Counted from the first letter of the stretch, positions 25,958 through 34,984 are shown. The stretch: 64,000 bases of DNA from an uncultured Prevotellaceae bacterium (GCA_902778535.1 CACYYG010000034.1:1-64000), one strand, 5' to 3'. Made by a program: numbers and translations. The notes: generated by a model from the letters alone, not told the origin.

Positions 25958-25988
25958 ACGAATTACCACGAATTACCACGAATTATCC
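25958..25988 (+). repeat. Left tandem array at GxxExxY gene 1
   Basis: Three 10-bp units ACGAATTACC/ACGAATTATCC follow the etfA stop codon. A degenerate inverted counterpart (AATTATATGG, AATTACATGG, AATTATATG) follows the GxxExxY gene at 26441-26472. The pair brackets that single gene. Confidence 0.7.
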
Positions 25989-26011
25989 ATTAATTGATAG
26001 CATGTTCGAAC

Positions 26012-26440
26012 ATGGATTTTAAGCAGTATAAGGATACCGTATACCAAATCATCGGAGCGGCAATGAACGTTCACGATGAATTAAGTTGGGGGTTGCTGGA
26101 GCCAGTATACAACGAAGCTCTCCATCTTGAACTGCTTGACAAGAACATCGACAACGAAAGAGAAAAGCATCTGCCTTGTTATTACAAGCACCACAAACTG
26201 GAGAAATCCTATCAAATGGATCTCGTTGTGGGTGATGTGGTAGTTGAGCTCAAGTCGGTGGACGAACTGAACTCAGCTCATCGAGCACAACTTTTCAACT
26301 ATCTGCGGCTGACACGAATGCCCATAGGTTTACTTATCAATTTTGGACAGCCGTCATTACAGGGAGAGCGCTACGGATACGATGAGGATACAAACGAATG
26401 TATCCTGCTAAACAAAAACATGGAACCCGTATATGCGTAA
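26012..26440 (+). CDS. GxxExxY protein (PD-(D/E)XK-like fold)
   Basis: A 142-residue member of the GxxExxY family, scattered widely in Bacteroidota. It has the naming motif (GLLEPVY, about residues 25-31) and the nuclease-like core DLVVGDVVVELKS, which provides an Asp and Glu-x-Lys as in PD-(D/E)XK proteins, followed by HRAQLFNYLRLT and GLLINFG. Biological function is unknown. I start at the ATG at 26012 instead of the TTG at 25994. Base composition is more AT-rich than etfA. It splits etfBA from the acyl-CoA dehydrogenase and is bracketed by short inverted arrays. Confidence 0.85.
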   Translation: MDFKQYKDTVYQIIGAAMNVHDELSWGLLEPVYNEALHLELLDKNIDNEREKHLPCYYKHHKLEKSYQMDLVVGDVVVELKSVDELNSAHRAQLFNYLRLTRMPIGLLINFGQPSLQGERYGYDEDTNECILLNKNMEPVYA

Positions 26441-26472
26441 AATTATATGGACAATTACATGGTAATTATATG
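26441..26472 (-). repeat. Right degenerate array at GxxExxY gene 1
   Basis: Imperfect 11-12 bp units (AATTATATGGAC, AATTACATGGT, AATTATATGTT) immediately follow the stop codon. Their reverse complements (TAATTACC-type) resemble the left array at 25958-25988. Confidence 0.5.
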
Positions 26473-26483
26473 TTAAACAAAAG

Positions 26484-26669
26484 ATGAAAGCATTAGACTA
26501 TCTCCTCCTTTTAGGTGCTGTGGCATTTCTTGTTGCCGGTTATTTCGTTAATTCGGCAGGCAATATAGAATTAGCCTCACTCATGTCACTTTGTGCAACA
26601 ATATGTGGCTGCATTTTCGGAGGAAGATTAGGAGGAAGAATTCATAAGAAGAATCAAGAAAACAAATAA
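26484..26669 (+). CDS. Small membrane protein, two helices
   Basis: A 61-residue hypothetical protein with two predicted transmembrane helices (about 5-25 and 31-48, the latter with ICGCIFGGRLGG) and a basic tail (RIHKKNQENK). Function is unknown. It lies between the GxxExxY gene and the acyl-CoA dehydrogenase gene, 5 bp before the latter, and is AT-richer than both metabolic neighbours. It may have arrived with the GxxExxY gene. Confidence 0.6.
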   Translation: MKALDYLLLLGAVAFLVAGYFVNSAGNIELASLMSLCATICGCIFGGRLGGRIHKKNQENK

Positions 26670-26674
26670 GGAAT

Positions 26675-28267
26675 ATGGCAAACTATTATAGCGATCATCC
26701 TGAGATCGGGTTCTACCTGAACCACCCCCTGATGGCTCGTATCGTTGAGCTGAAAGAAAAGGGTTTCGCTGACCTCGAGAACGGCCGTATGATCTACGCC
26801 TCTAAGACCTACGAGAACCTCGACGCCACCCGTAAGGCTGGCTTGTGGGGTGTCTCTATGCCCCGTCGTTACGGCGGTCTGAACCTGCCCAACGCTATCT
26901 TCTCCATGCTGAGTGAGATGATTTCGGCTGCTGATGCCGGATTCCAGAACATCTGGAGTCTGCAGAGTTGTATCGATACGCTCTATGAGTTCGGTTCCGA
27001 GGAGCAGCGCCAGAAGTATATCCCCCGCGTCTGTGCCGGTGAAGGTATGAGTATGGACCTCACTGAGCCTGATGCCGGTTCCGACCTGCAGCGCGTGATG
27101 CTGAAGGCCACTTTCGATGAGAAGGAGAACTGCTGGCGCCTGAACGGTGTGAAGCGTTTCATCACCAACGGCGACTCTGACATCCACCTCGTACTGGCCC
27201 GCTCTGAGGAGGGCACGAAGGACGGCCGCGGCCTGTCGATGTTCATCTACGACAAGCGTCAGGGCGGCGTCAATGTGCGCCACATCGAGCACAAGCTCGG
27301 CATCCACGGCAGCCCCACTTGTGAGCTGACTTATAAGAATGCTAAGGCTGAACTCTGCGGCTCAACCCGCCTCGGTCTTATCAAGTATGTGATGGCTCTG
27401 ATGAACGGTGCCCGTCTGGGTATCGCTGCACAGAGCGTCGGTGTGGAGCAGGAGGCTTACAACGAAGGTCTGGCATACGCCAAGGAGCGTCAGCAGTTTG
27501 GCGACAAGATTATCAACTTCCCCGCTGTCTACGATATGCTCAGCCGCATGAAGGCCAAGCTCGATGCCGGTCGCAGCCTGCTCTACGAGACAGCCTGCTA
27601 CGTCGATGTCTACAAGTGCCTTGAGGACATTGAGCGCGACCGCAAGCTCACGCCCGAGGAGAAGCAGGAGTGCAAGAAGTATCAGCGCCTGGCCGATGCC
27701 TTCACGCCGCTGGCTAAGGGAATGAACTCTGAGTACGCGAACCAGAATGCCTACGATGCCATCAGCATCCACGGTGGTTCGGGCTTCATCATGGAGTATA
27801 AGAGCCAGCGCCTGTTCCGCGACGCCCGTATCTTCTCTATCTACGAGGGAACGACACAGCTGCAGGTCGTCGCCGCCATCCGCTACATCACCAACGGCAC
27901 GATGCTCAACAACATCAAGGACATGCTGGCAGGGCTTGAGGTGAGCGAATCTCTCGCAGGCTTGAAGGCTCGCGTTGAGAAGCTCATCCCCGTCTACGAG
28001 GAGGCTCTCGCCAACGTCAAGGCACTGGAGAATCAGGACGCACAGGACTTCCTAGCCCGTCGACTCTATGATATGACTGCCGAGCTGGTGATGAGCCTGC
28101 TCATCCTGCGCGATGCCACCAAGGCCCCCGAACTGTTCGAGAAGAGCGCCAACGTCTATGTGCGCATGGCCGAGGAAGATGTTTTCGGCAAGTCTGCCTA
28201 CATCAAGGCCTTCCAGGTAACAGACCTCAAGAGCTTCAGGGCTGTAGAGCCTGAAACAGAAGCATAA
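26675..28267 (+). CDS. Acyl-CoA dehydrogenase
   Basis: A 530-residue flavoprotein of the acyl-CoA dehydrogenase family, longer than classical 380-residue enzymes because of a C-terminal extension (about 430-530). Motifs include DLTEPDAGSDLQ (FAD contact), NGVKRFITNGD, HGSPTCELTYKNA, the IHGGSGFIMEY segment and IYEGTTQLQ, which carries the usual Glu position. Such long forms are common in Bacteroidales next to etfBA. It would oxidise an acyl-CoA and pass electrons to the EtfAB encoded upstream. The exact acyl chain is unknown. Confidence 0.9.
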   Translation: MANYYSDHPEIGFYLNHPLMARIVELKEKGFADLENGRMIYASKTYENLDATRKAGLWGVSMPRRYGGLNLPNAIFSMLSEMISAADAGFQNIWSLQSCIDTLYEFGSEEQRQKYIPRVCAGEGMSMDLTEPDAGSDLQRVMLKATFDEKENCWRLNGVKRFITNGDSDIHLVLARSEEGTKDGRGLSMFIYDKRQGGVNVRHIEHKLGIHGSPTCELTYKNAKAELCGSTRLGLIKYVMALMNGARLGIAAQSVGVEQEAYNEGLAYAKERQQFGDKIINFPAVYDMLSRMKAKLDAGRSLLYETACYVDVYKCLEDIERDRKLTPEEKQECKKYQRLADAFTPLAKGMNSEYANQNAYDAISIHGGSGFIMEYKSQRLFRDARIFSIYEGTTQLQVVAAIRYITNGTMLNNIKDMLAGLEVSESLAGLKARVEKLIPVYEEALANVKALENQDAQDFLARRLYDMTAELVMSLLILRDATKAPELFEKSANVYVRMAEEDVFGKSAYIKAFQVTDLKSFRAVEPETEA

Positions 28268-28324
28268 TTTTGCGACGTTGAAATCACTTGCACTTGATAG
28301 AGCAAAAGAAAAATGCGTTTTTCT

Positions 28325-28355
28325 TTTGCTCTTCTTTTGTTTTTTCGTAACTTTG
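28325..28355 (+). promoter_or_regulatory. Promoter of the tandem SGNH esterase gene
   Basis: TTTG at 28325-28328 and TAACTTTG at 28348-28355 with 19-bp spacing; the ATG used is at 28373, 18 nt further. Confidence 0.65.
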
Positions 28356-28372
28356 CCAACAAAACAAGAGAA

Positions 28373-30058
28373 ATGAAAAAACTGCTTTTTGTCATTACCG
28401 TTGTAATCCTCTCAACAGGTGTGTGGGCACAGGACTTCGACAACCTGCCTGACCCCACCGCTAATGAGAAAGTAGTGGACAACACGCCCGACTCGATAGC
28501 CAAGGCACTGTCGGCACGGCCTGCGCCAGGCTCTACGAGGGTTGGCGAGAATCCTGTCATGTTCCTAGTGGGCAACAGCACCATGCGCAACGGCACGCTG
28601 GGCAACGGCAACAACGGCCAGTGGGGCTGGGGTTATTTCTTTCCACAATACTTTAATGCCACGAAAATTACGGTAGAGAACCAGGCGCTGGGCGGCATGT
28701 CCACGCGTACGTTCTATACTGACCTGTGGCCTGCCGTACGTGAAGCGCTGAAGCCCGGCGACTGGGTGGTCTTATCCATCGGGCACAACGACAATGCTGA
28801 CTTTTTCGACCAGCGTCGCGCCCGTGGTGTCATCTCAGGTGTGAATCCCGATACGATGGCGGTGGGTTTCAACCAGCGCACACAGCGCCAGGACACCGTC
28901 TACAGCTACGGCCAATACCTGCGCCTGTACATTAAAGAGATACGTGCTCACGGGGCCAACCCCATCCTCATGTCGTTGACGCCACGCGATGCCTACGACG
29001 AGCATACGGGACTCATTGTGCGCAAGCCGCAGACGCAGTGGGCTGCCTACGTGGCCGCCACCGAAGGCGTGCCCTTCGTCGACCTGAACGAGATCAGCGG
29101 TGCGAAACTCGACAGCTACTCGCCGTGGAAGGAGAAGTACCATTTTCTGGGCGACCACATTCACACGTCGAAATATGGTGCCGAAATGAATGCCCGCAGC
29201 GCTGCCGAAGGGCTCTTCTACAGTTCCAATCCGCTGCTGAAGCCCCTGCAGGCCATGATGCAGAACGTGGAACTGAACCAGTGGCAGGTGAAGCGTGAAG
29301 AGGGAAAGCCTGTGCTCTTCTTTACTGGTGACTCAACTGTGAAGAACAAGGACAAGGAAGATGACGGCATGTGGGGCTGGGTCTCGCAGGCTTCCACCGT
29401 GTTCGACGAGAGCAAGATAACCCTCGTCAATGCCGGTCGGGCAGGCCGCTCTACGCGCAGCTTCATCCGCGAAGGTCTGTGGGAGAAAGTCTATAACTCG
29501 CTGCAGCCCGGCGATTACGTCACCATTCAGTTCGGTCACAACGACATCTGTCCCATCACCGACCAGAAAGCACGCGGCGTCATTCCCGGCACACAGGACA
29601 CGCTGCATGTCTATAAGATGTACGACGACAGCTACGAGGTGGTCTATAGCTTCGGATGGTATCTCCGTAAGATGATTGACGACTGCCGCGAAAAAGGCGC
29701 CACGCCCATCCTCGTCTCGTTGACGCCACGCAACGAATGGCCAGGCGGCAAGGTGGAGCGCCGCGACGGCACATACGGCAAGTGGTATCGTGAGGTGGTG
29801 GAGCAGACTGGCGTGGAGTTCATCGACATGCACAACATCAGTGCCGACTTCCTCGACAAGAAATTTGCCGTGAAGAAGCTGCCCGACGACGGCGAAAAAG
29901 CCAAAGCGAAGATTGCCGCCATTAAGGAGAAAGCCGGCATCTACTTTAACACTGACCACACTCACGCATCGCTCCTCGGTGCCCGCATGAACGCACAAAG
30001 CTTTGCCAAAGGCCTCAAGGCCAACGGTTCAGCGCTGGCCAAATACCTGAAGAAGTAG
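28373..30058 (+). CDS. Secreted tandem SGNH esterase (rhamnogalacturonan acetylesterase-like)
   Basis: A 561-residue exported protein (signal peptide MKKLLFVITVVILSTGVWAQ) made of two SGNH hydrolase domains. Domain 1 (about 60-300) has GNST with the nucleophile Ser69, GGMSTRTF, GHND and DHIHTS. Domain 2 (about 315-560) has GDST, AGRAGRSTRSF, GHND and DHTHAS. Both keep Ser, Gly, Asn and His, so both may be active, though domain 1 has GNS instead of GDS. Related enzymes deacetylate pectin. The start was set downstream of the promoter. No polysaccharide-utilisation genes flank it, except GH43 and GH2 some 25 kb away. Confidence 0.88.
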   Translation: MKKLLFVITVVILSTGVWAQDFDNLPDPTANEKVVDNTPDSIAKALSARPAPGSTRVGENPVMFLVGNSTMRNGTLGNGNNGQWGWGYFFPQYFNATKITVENQALGGMSTRTFYTDLWPAVREALKPGDWVVLSIGHNDNADFFDQRRARGVISGVNPDTMAVGFNQRTQRQDTVYSYGQYLRLYIKEIRAHGANPILMSLTPRDAYDEHTGLIVRKPQTQWAAYVAATEGVPFVDLNEISGAKLDSYSPWKEKYHFLGDHIHTSKYGAEMNARSAAEGLFYSSNPLLKPLQAMMQNVELNQWQVKREEGKPVLFFTGDSTVKNKDKEDDGMWGWVSQASTVFDESKITLVNAGRAGRSTRSFIREGLWEKVYNSLQPGDYVTIQFGHNDICPITDQKARGVIPGTQDTLHVYKMYDDSYEVVYSFGWYLRKMIDDCREKGATPILVSLTPRNEWPGGKVERRDGTYGKWYREVVEQTGVEFIDMHNISADFLDKKFAVKKLPDDGEKAKAKIAAIKEKAGIYFNTDHTHASLLGARMNAQSFAKGLKANGSALAKYLKK

Positions 30059-30094
30059 CGCTTATTCAATGATTCATTATCACTTTTAAACTCA

Positions 30095-30340
30095 ATGACT
30101 CAGAATCAGAAAGAAAAGAACAAAGCCACAAAGATTGCCGAAAACGTATCAGGCATATTTTTTGTTGTAGCGACACTTGCCATCTTATGGGGATTCCCCG
30201 ATTTCCCGTTTCATGCCACCGGCATTATGAAATGGGTAAAAGGCTTCTGTGTAATCATTCCTGTTCTCTTGGTCTCTACCGGCCTCTATGTTCTGATAGA
30301 GCAAGCTATCAATCGTCACTATAACGACAAGAACAAGTAA
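30095..30340 (+). CDS. Small membrane protein, two helices
   Basis: An 81-residue hypothetical protein with two predicted helices (about 19-37 and 49-69) joined by a short loop (DFPFHATGIMKW), and charged ends (KEKNKATK, NRHYNDKNK). Function is not recognised. It starts 36 nt after the esterase and 39 nt before dnaG. AT-rich compared with both neighbours. Confidence 0.6.
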   Translation: MTQNQKEKNKATKIAENVSGIFFVVATLAILWGFPDFPFHATGIMKWVKGFCVIIPVLLVSTGLYVLIEQAINRHYNDKNK

Positions 30341-30379
30341 CAGGAAGTATATTTTCCCCTTTCTTTTAGACATCAAACC

Positions 30380-32413
30380 ATGATAGACAGGGCGACAGTT
30401 GACAAGATCTTGGACGCGGCGCGCATCGTTGACGTCGTGGGCGACTTTGTGACGTTGCGCAAAAGCGGCGTCAACTACAAAGGCTTGTGCCCTTTCCACG
30501 ACGACCGCAACCCGTCGTTCATGGTGTCGCCTGCCAAGAACATCTGCCACTGCTTCGTCTGCGGCAAGGGTGGCACGCCGGCCGGATTCCTCATGGAGCA
30601 CGAGCAGATGACCTACCCCGAGGCCCTGCGCTGGCTGGCCAGGAAATACAATATCGAGATTGTAGAAAAGGAACTGACCGACGAAGAGCGTGCCGCACAG
30701 AGCGAACGCGAGTCGATGTTCATTGTCAACGAGTGGGCCAAGGACTGGTTCCACGATTCTCTGTTGAACAGTGATGAGGGGAAGGCCATTGGTTTGCAGT
30801 ATTTCAGGAGCAGAGGCATTCGTGATGACATTATACACAAATTCAATTTAGGCTACGCATTGGCCAAAAGAGATTCTCTTTGTTCCACTGCGATAGAAAA
30901 AGGGTACAAGAAAGAGTTTCTCATCAAAACGGGTTTGTGTATAGAAAATGAACGTGGAGTATATGACCGCTATTCCGGGAGAGTGATATTTCCCTGGTTT
31001 AATGTTAGTGGCAAGATTGTAGCTTTTGGCGGACGCCTGTTAGATTCGCGTACAAAAGGCGTAGCGCAGAAGTATGTCAACTCGCCCGACTCGAACATCT
31101 ACCACAAGGAGCGCGAGCTCTACGGCATCTACCAGGCGAAGAAGGCCATTGTGAAGGAAGACCGCGTGTTTATGGTGGAGGGCTATACCGACGTCATCGC
31201 CATGCATCAGGCCGGCATCGAGAACGTGGTGGCCAACAGCGGCACGGCGCTCTCCGTCTTCCAAATCCACATGCTCAGACGCTTCACGCAGAACATCACA
31301 CTGCTCTACGACGGTGATGAGGCCGGCATCCATGCAGCCATGCGCGGCACCGATATGCTGCTGGCCGAGGGCATGAACATCAAGGTGCTGCTGCTGCCCG
31401 ACGGCGACGACCCCGATTCTTTTGCACGTAAGCACTCAACGGAAGAGCTGAAGAAATATATTGACGAGAATCAGACCGACTTCATTACCTTCAAGACACG
31501 CCTCACGGTGCAGAACATCGACGACCCCGTGAAGCGCTCGGAAGGAATCGGCGGCATTGTGCAGAGCATCAGTGTCATACCCGACCAGATTCTGCGTTCC
31601 ACTTATATCAGCGACCTGTCGCGCCGCACAGGCATCAAGGAACAGACGCTCATTGCAGAGCTGAACAAGAAGGTGAGGAAGAACTGGGAGGACAGAGAGA
31701 AAGAACGCGAGCGTGATGCCCAGCGTCAGCAAGGCAACGGCATACCACAGCCTACAGCGTCTTCTACGTCTGCCGCATCTCCCGATGAGCCGCCGGTGTT
31801 TATTCCTGACGAGGGATTTGCCGAGCCAGTGAAGCCGGTTTCAAATGTCGCGCCAGCAGTGACTTCACATACACAAGCTTCGAGCCAGGTGGAATTGCTG
31901 TTGCTCCGCGAGATTGTGCGCCACGGCGAGGAAATCATCTTCGACGACGTGGAGACCGACGATGGCGGACACGCCAGCATCAGCGTGGCACAGTATATCG
32001 ACCTCGACCTGAGTCAGGACGGCCTGCAGCTGTCGCAGCCGCTCTATCAGCAGATGCTCAGCGAGGCGGTGGCACACTGCGGCGAGCCGGGCTTCAAGGC
32101 AACCGACTACTTCTGCGCCCACCGCGACCCGCAGGTCAGTCAGCTGGCCATACGCCTGGCCATGGACCGCCATCAGCTGGCCGGACGCTTTATTCCCACA
32201 CCCAGAGACGACAGTCTCCGACTGCGCGTACAGCACCTCGTCATGGACTATCGCCTGCATATTGCCGACCAACAGCTGAAACACATCCAGCAGCAGCTGC
32301 GACAGGCTGGCGACAACCTGCAGCTGACCATGCAGCTATTGAAAGAACATAAGGAAACCAAAGAGCTTCGCGACTTGCTGGCCAAACGGCTTGGCAGCGA
32401 TCTCGTTGTTTAA
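30380..32413 (+). CDS. dnaG: DNA primase
   Basis: A 677-residue bacterial primase. The N-terminal CHC2 zinc finger is CPFHDDRNPSF...CHCFVCGKGG (about 37-65). The TOPRIM core has VEGYTDVIAMHQAG and LLYDGDEAG, supplying the acidic metal ligands. A Gln/Pro/Ser linker (about 445-490) leads to the C-terminal helicase-interaction domain. From roughly 30755 to 31065 the DNA becomes distinctly AT-rich with different codon choice (AAA, TTT, ATA), while the protein stays normal. That looks like recombination with a divergent allele. Essential in replication; the assignment is secure. Confidence 0.97.
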   Translation: MIDRATVDKILDAARIVDVVGDFVTLRKSGVNYKGLCPFHDDRNPSFMVSPAKNICHCFVCGKGGTPAGFLMEHEQMTYPEALRWLARKYNIEIVEKELTDEERAAQSERESMFIVNEWAKDWFHDSLLNSDEGKAIGLQYFRSRGIRDDIIHKFNLGYALAKRDSLCSTAIEKGYKKEFLIKTGLCIENERGVYDRYSGRVIFPWFNVSGKIVAFGGRLLDSRTKGVAQKYVNSPDSNIYHKERELYGIYQAKKAIVKEDRVFMVEGYTDVIAMHQAGIENVVANSGTALSVFQIHMLRRFTQNITLLYDGDEAGIHAAMRGTDMLLAEGMNIKVLLLPDGDDPDSFARKHSTEELKKYIDENQTDFITFKTRLTVQNIDDPVKRSEGIGGIVQSISVIPDQILRSTYISDLSRRTGIKEQTLIAELNKKVRKNWEDREKERERDAQRQQGNGIPQPTASSTSAASPDEPPVFIPDEGFAEPVKPVSNVAPAVTSHTQASSQVELLLLREIVRHGEEIIFDDVETDDGGHASISVAQYIDLDLSQDGLQLSQPLYQQMLSEAVAHCGEPGFKATDYFCAHRDPQVSQLAIRLAMDRHQLAGRFIPTPRDDSLRLRVQHLVMDYRLHIADQQLKHIQQQLRQAGDNLQLTMQLLKEHKETKELRDLLAKRLGSDLVV

Positions 32414-32422
32414 AACGGAAAT

Positions 32423-32755
32423 ATGTACTACATTCAGAAGAAATTAGAAATCTCAGCCAGCCATCAGCTGACTGTCAATTACGAGAGCAAATGTTCTCAA
32501 GTACATGGCCACAACTGGGTCATCACACTTTATTGTAAGTCGAAGGAACTGGACGAGAACGGCATGGTGGTGGACTTCACGCAGGTGAAGCGCCTCATTA
32601 AACGCCGCCTCGACCACCAGCACCTCAACGACGTGCTGCCCTTCAACCCTACGGCCGAAAACATCGCCCGCTGGTGTACGGAGCAGATACCGCAGTGCTA
32701 CAAGTGCACCGTGCAGGAGAGCGAGGGCAATATTGCGTGCTACGAGGAAGACTGA
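32423..32755 (+). CDS. queD: 6-carboxy-5,6,7,8-tetrahydropterin synthase
   Basis: A 110-residue QueD, typical length, catalysing the second step of queuosine (7-deazaguanine) synthesis. Zinc ligands are His of SASHQL and the HGH of VHGHNW; the catalytic Cys lies just before (SKCSQVHGH); DHQHLND and QESEGN complete the active site. It lies 9 bp after dnaG and 12 bp before queE, so the three are probably co-transcribed. Confidence 0.95.
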   Translation: MYYIQKKLEISASHQLTVNYESKCSQVHGHNWVITLYCKSKELDENGMVVDFTQVKRLIKRRLDHQHLNDVLPFNPTAENIARWCTEQIPQCYKCTVQESEGNIACYEED

Positions 32756-32767
32756 TAGGATTGAGGT

Positions 32768-33469
32768 ATGAAAACTTATCGTGTGAACAATATCTTCTAC
32801 TCGCTGCAGGGCGAGGGCCGCAACACCGGACGTGCGGCAGTGTTCGTGCGCTTTGCCGGCTGTAACCTGCGCTGCCCTTTCTGCGACACTGAGTTCGACA
32901 CCTACACCGAGATGACCGCTGAGGAAATCATCGCAAAGGCAGCCTCTCTCCACCCATCGTCCTCCACCCTACCCTCTTTCATCGTGCTTACTGGCGGCGA
33001 ACCGACGCTGCAAGTGGATGAGGCCTTTGTCGACCTGTTGCACAACGCAGGCTACGAAGTAGCTATGGAGAGCAACGGCACACGTCCTGCGCCGCAGAAC
33101 CTCGACTGGCTGACGGTGTCGCCTAAGGAAAGAGGAGAGAGGAGAGAGGAGAGAGGAGAGAGATTTGTGGAAAGAGGAGAGAGAATTGTGGAAAGAGGAG
33201 AGAGATTACCAGATGAGGTGAAGGTTGTCTTCGACGAGCATACTGACCCTGATGATTTTCTCTCTCCTCTCTCCTCTCTCCACAAATCTCTCTCCTCTCT
33301 CCTCTCTCCTCTCTCCTCTCCTCATTCTCCTCTATTGTATCTCCAGCCCTGCGACACGGGCGATGCCCAGCGCAATGAAGCCATCACACAAGCCTGCGTA
33401 GACTACATCAAACAGCACCCGCAATGGCGTCTGTCTCTTCAAACCCATAAACTCATCGGCATAGAGTAA
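32768..33469 (+). CDS. queE: 7-carboxy-7-deazaguanine synthase with repeat-coded inserts
   Basis: A 233-residue radical SAM enzyme of queuosine synthesis. It has the short-form start VNNIFYSLQGEGRNTGR, the cluster motif CNLRCPFC (CxxxCxxC), and TGGEPTLQ. Two low-complexity segments interrupt the C-terminal half: about 118-145 (Glu/Arg/Gly, ERGER repeats) and about 164-189 (Ser/Leu/Pro). They are coded by GA-rich and CT-rich simple repeats (33127-33206 and 33259-33336) that are inverted copies of each other, sharing GAGAGATTTGTGG. Between them the native LPDEVKVVFDEHTDPDD survives. The frame is open throughout, so the enzyme may still work; this needs testing. It follows queD. Confidence 0.88.
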   Translation: MKTYRVNNIFYSLQGEGRNTGRAAVFVRFAGCNLRCPFCDTEFDTYTEMTAEEIIAKAASLHPSSSTLPSFIVLTGGEPTLQVDEAFVDLLHNAGYEVAMESNGTRPAPQNLDWLTVSPKERGERREERGERFVERGERIVERGERLPDEVKVVFDEHTDPDDFLSPLSSLHKSLSSLLSPLSSPHSPLLYLQPCDTGDAQRNEAITQACVDYIKQHPQWRLSLQTHKLIGIE

Positions 33470-33488
33470 TCATTTATAATATATCCTA

Positions 33489-34904
33489 TTGAGCGTCCTT
33501 GGCATACTTTACTGGCTATCGCGAATCATCGCCATCGGAGCCATCATCCACGTCGTCCTTGACAACCGTCAGCCGGCGAAGACGATGGCATGGGCGCTCG
33601 TCATCTATTTCCTGCCCATCTTCGGCGTCATAGCCTACATCTTCTTTGGTGTCAACCGGCGCAAGGAGCGCTTCATCAGCCGTCGTTCAATGGACATGCT
33701 GACAAAGCGCTCGATGCTGGAGTTTGTGGAGCAGCGCCATACCGAGCTGCCTGCGACCTACGAGAGCACCATCAACCTCTTCTCGCGCCAGAGCTACTCC
33801 ATGCCGTTCATCAATCAGCGCACCGACATCCTGACCAGCGGCTACGAGTTCTTCCCCATGTTGCTCCACGACATTGCCGCCGCCAAGAGCCACATTCACA
33901 TCGACATGTATATCTTCGAGGCCGACGCCCTCGGACTGCTCATCAGCGACGCACTCATAGCCAAGGCACGCCAGGGTGTGGAGGTGCGCATCATCTATGA
34001 CGACGTGGGCTGTTGGAAGGTGAAGAAGCGCTTCTGGGAACGCATTCGCGACGAAGGCATCGACCTTGAGCCCTTCCTGCGCGTCCGCTTTCCCCGCTTC
34101 ACCAGCCGTGTCAACTACCGCAACCATCGCAAGATTATCGTCATCGACGGCAATGTCGGCTACATAGGAGGCATGAACATCGCCCTGCGATATGTCAAGG
34201 GCAAGGGAAAGCAGGACTCATGGCGCGATACGATGCTGCGCATAGTGGGCGGCGCCGTGAACGGACTGCAGCAGACATTCCTTCTTGACTGGTACTTCGT
34301 AGACCGCACATTGCTCTCCGACCGCAAATACTATACGAAGCCGACCAGCGAGGGCGCACTCATGCAGACGGTGACCAGCGGCCCCGTGGGCAAGTATCCC
34401 GAGATTATGCAGGGCTATCTGAGCATCATCATGTCGGCACGCCGCTACATCTATTTCGAAACGCCCTACTTCCTGCCGCCCGATGCGGTGCTGCTGGCCA
34501 TGAAGACGGCCGCTGCCTCGGGTGTTGACGTGCGGCTCTTGGTGCCCCGTGACAACGACGCCTACCTGGTCGACTGGGCCAGTCGCAGTTTCCTGCGTGA
34601 GGTCAGTGAGGCAGGCATCAGGGTGAGTCTCTACGAAGGAGCGTTCCTGCACTCGAAACTGATGGTTTGTGACGATGCCGTCAGCACGTGCGGCTCCACG
34701 AACTTAGACTTCCGTTCCTTTGACAACAATTTCGAGGCCAACATTTTCATTTACGATGAAGACCTGGCACGCCAAATGTGCGCCGTCTTCCTCGAAGACG
34801 AGAAACATGCCGTGCCTCTCACATCATTGCCCGACCGTGTTTCCCCGTCTTTCCTCCAGCGCGTCTGGGACTCCCTCATGCGTCTGTTCTCGCCCCTGCT
34901 GTAA
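33489..34904 (+). CDS. cls: Cardiolipin synthase
   Basis: A 471-residue phospholipase-D-superfamily membrane enzyme. Two N-terminal helices (about 1-20 and 33-55) precede two HKD motifs: NHRKIIVIDGNVGYIGGMN and LHSKLMVCDDAVSTCGSTN. It joins phosphatidylglycerol molecules to cardiolipin at the inner membrane. The open frame starts at TTG (33489), 19 nt after queE; this start gives the expected first helix (GILYWLSRIIAIGA), so TTG initiation is likely. Co-transcription with queE is probable. Confidence 0.93.
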   Translation: MSVLGILYWLSRIIAIGAIIHVVLDNRQPAKTMAWALVIYFLPIFGVIAYIFFGVNRRKERFISRRSMDMLTKRSMLEFVEQRHTELPATYESTINLFSRQSYSMPFINQRTDILTSGYEFFPMLLHDIAAAKSHIHIDMYIFEADALGLLISDALIAKARQGVEVRIIYDDVGCWKVKKRFWERIRDEGIDLEPFLRVRFPRFTSRVNYRNHRKIIVIDGNVGYIGGMNIALRYVKGKGKQDSWRDTMLRIVGGAVNGLQQTFLLDWYFVDRTLLSDRKYYTKPTSEGALMQTVTSGPVGKYPEIMQGYLSIIMSARRYIYFETPYFLPPDAVLLAMKTAAASGVDVRLLVPRDNDAYLVDWASRSFLREVSEAGIRVSLYEGAFLHSKLMVCDDAVSTCGSTNLDFRSFDNNFEANIFIYDEDLARQMCAVFLEDEKHAVPLTSLPDRVSPSFLQRVWDSLMRLFSPLL

Positions 34905-34976
34905 CCAGCCGCGGGCAATTCTCAAATTTTACTGACCAAAAATCAAATAATGCGGGTTATAGAGCGGATTTTGGAA

Positions 34977-34984
34977 TATCTTTG
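34977..34984 (+). promoter_or_regulatory. -7 element of rhaD
   Basis: TATCTTTG, 32 nt before the ATG. No convincing -33 TTTG at the right spacing. Confidence 0.55.
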
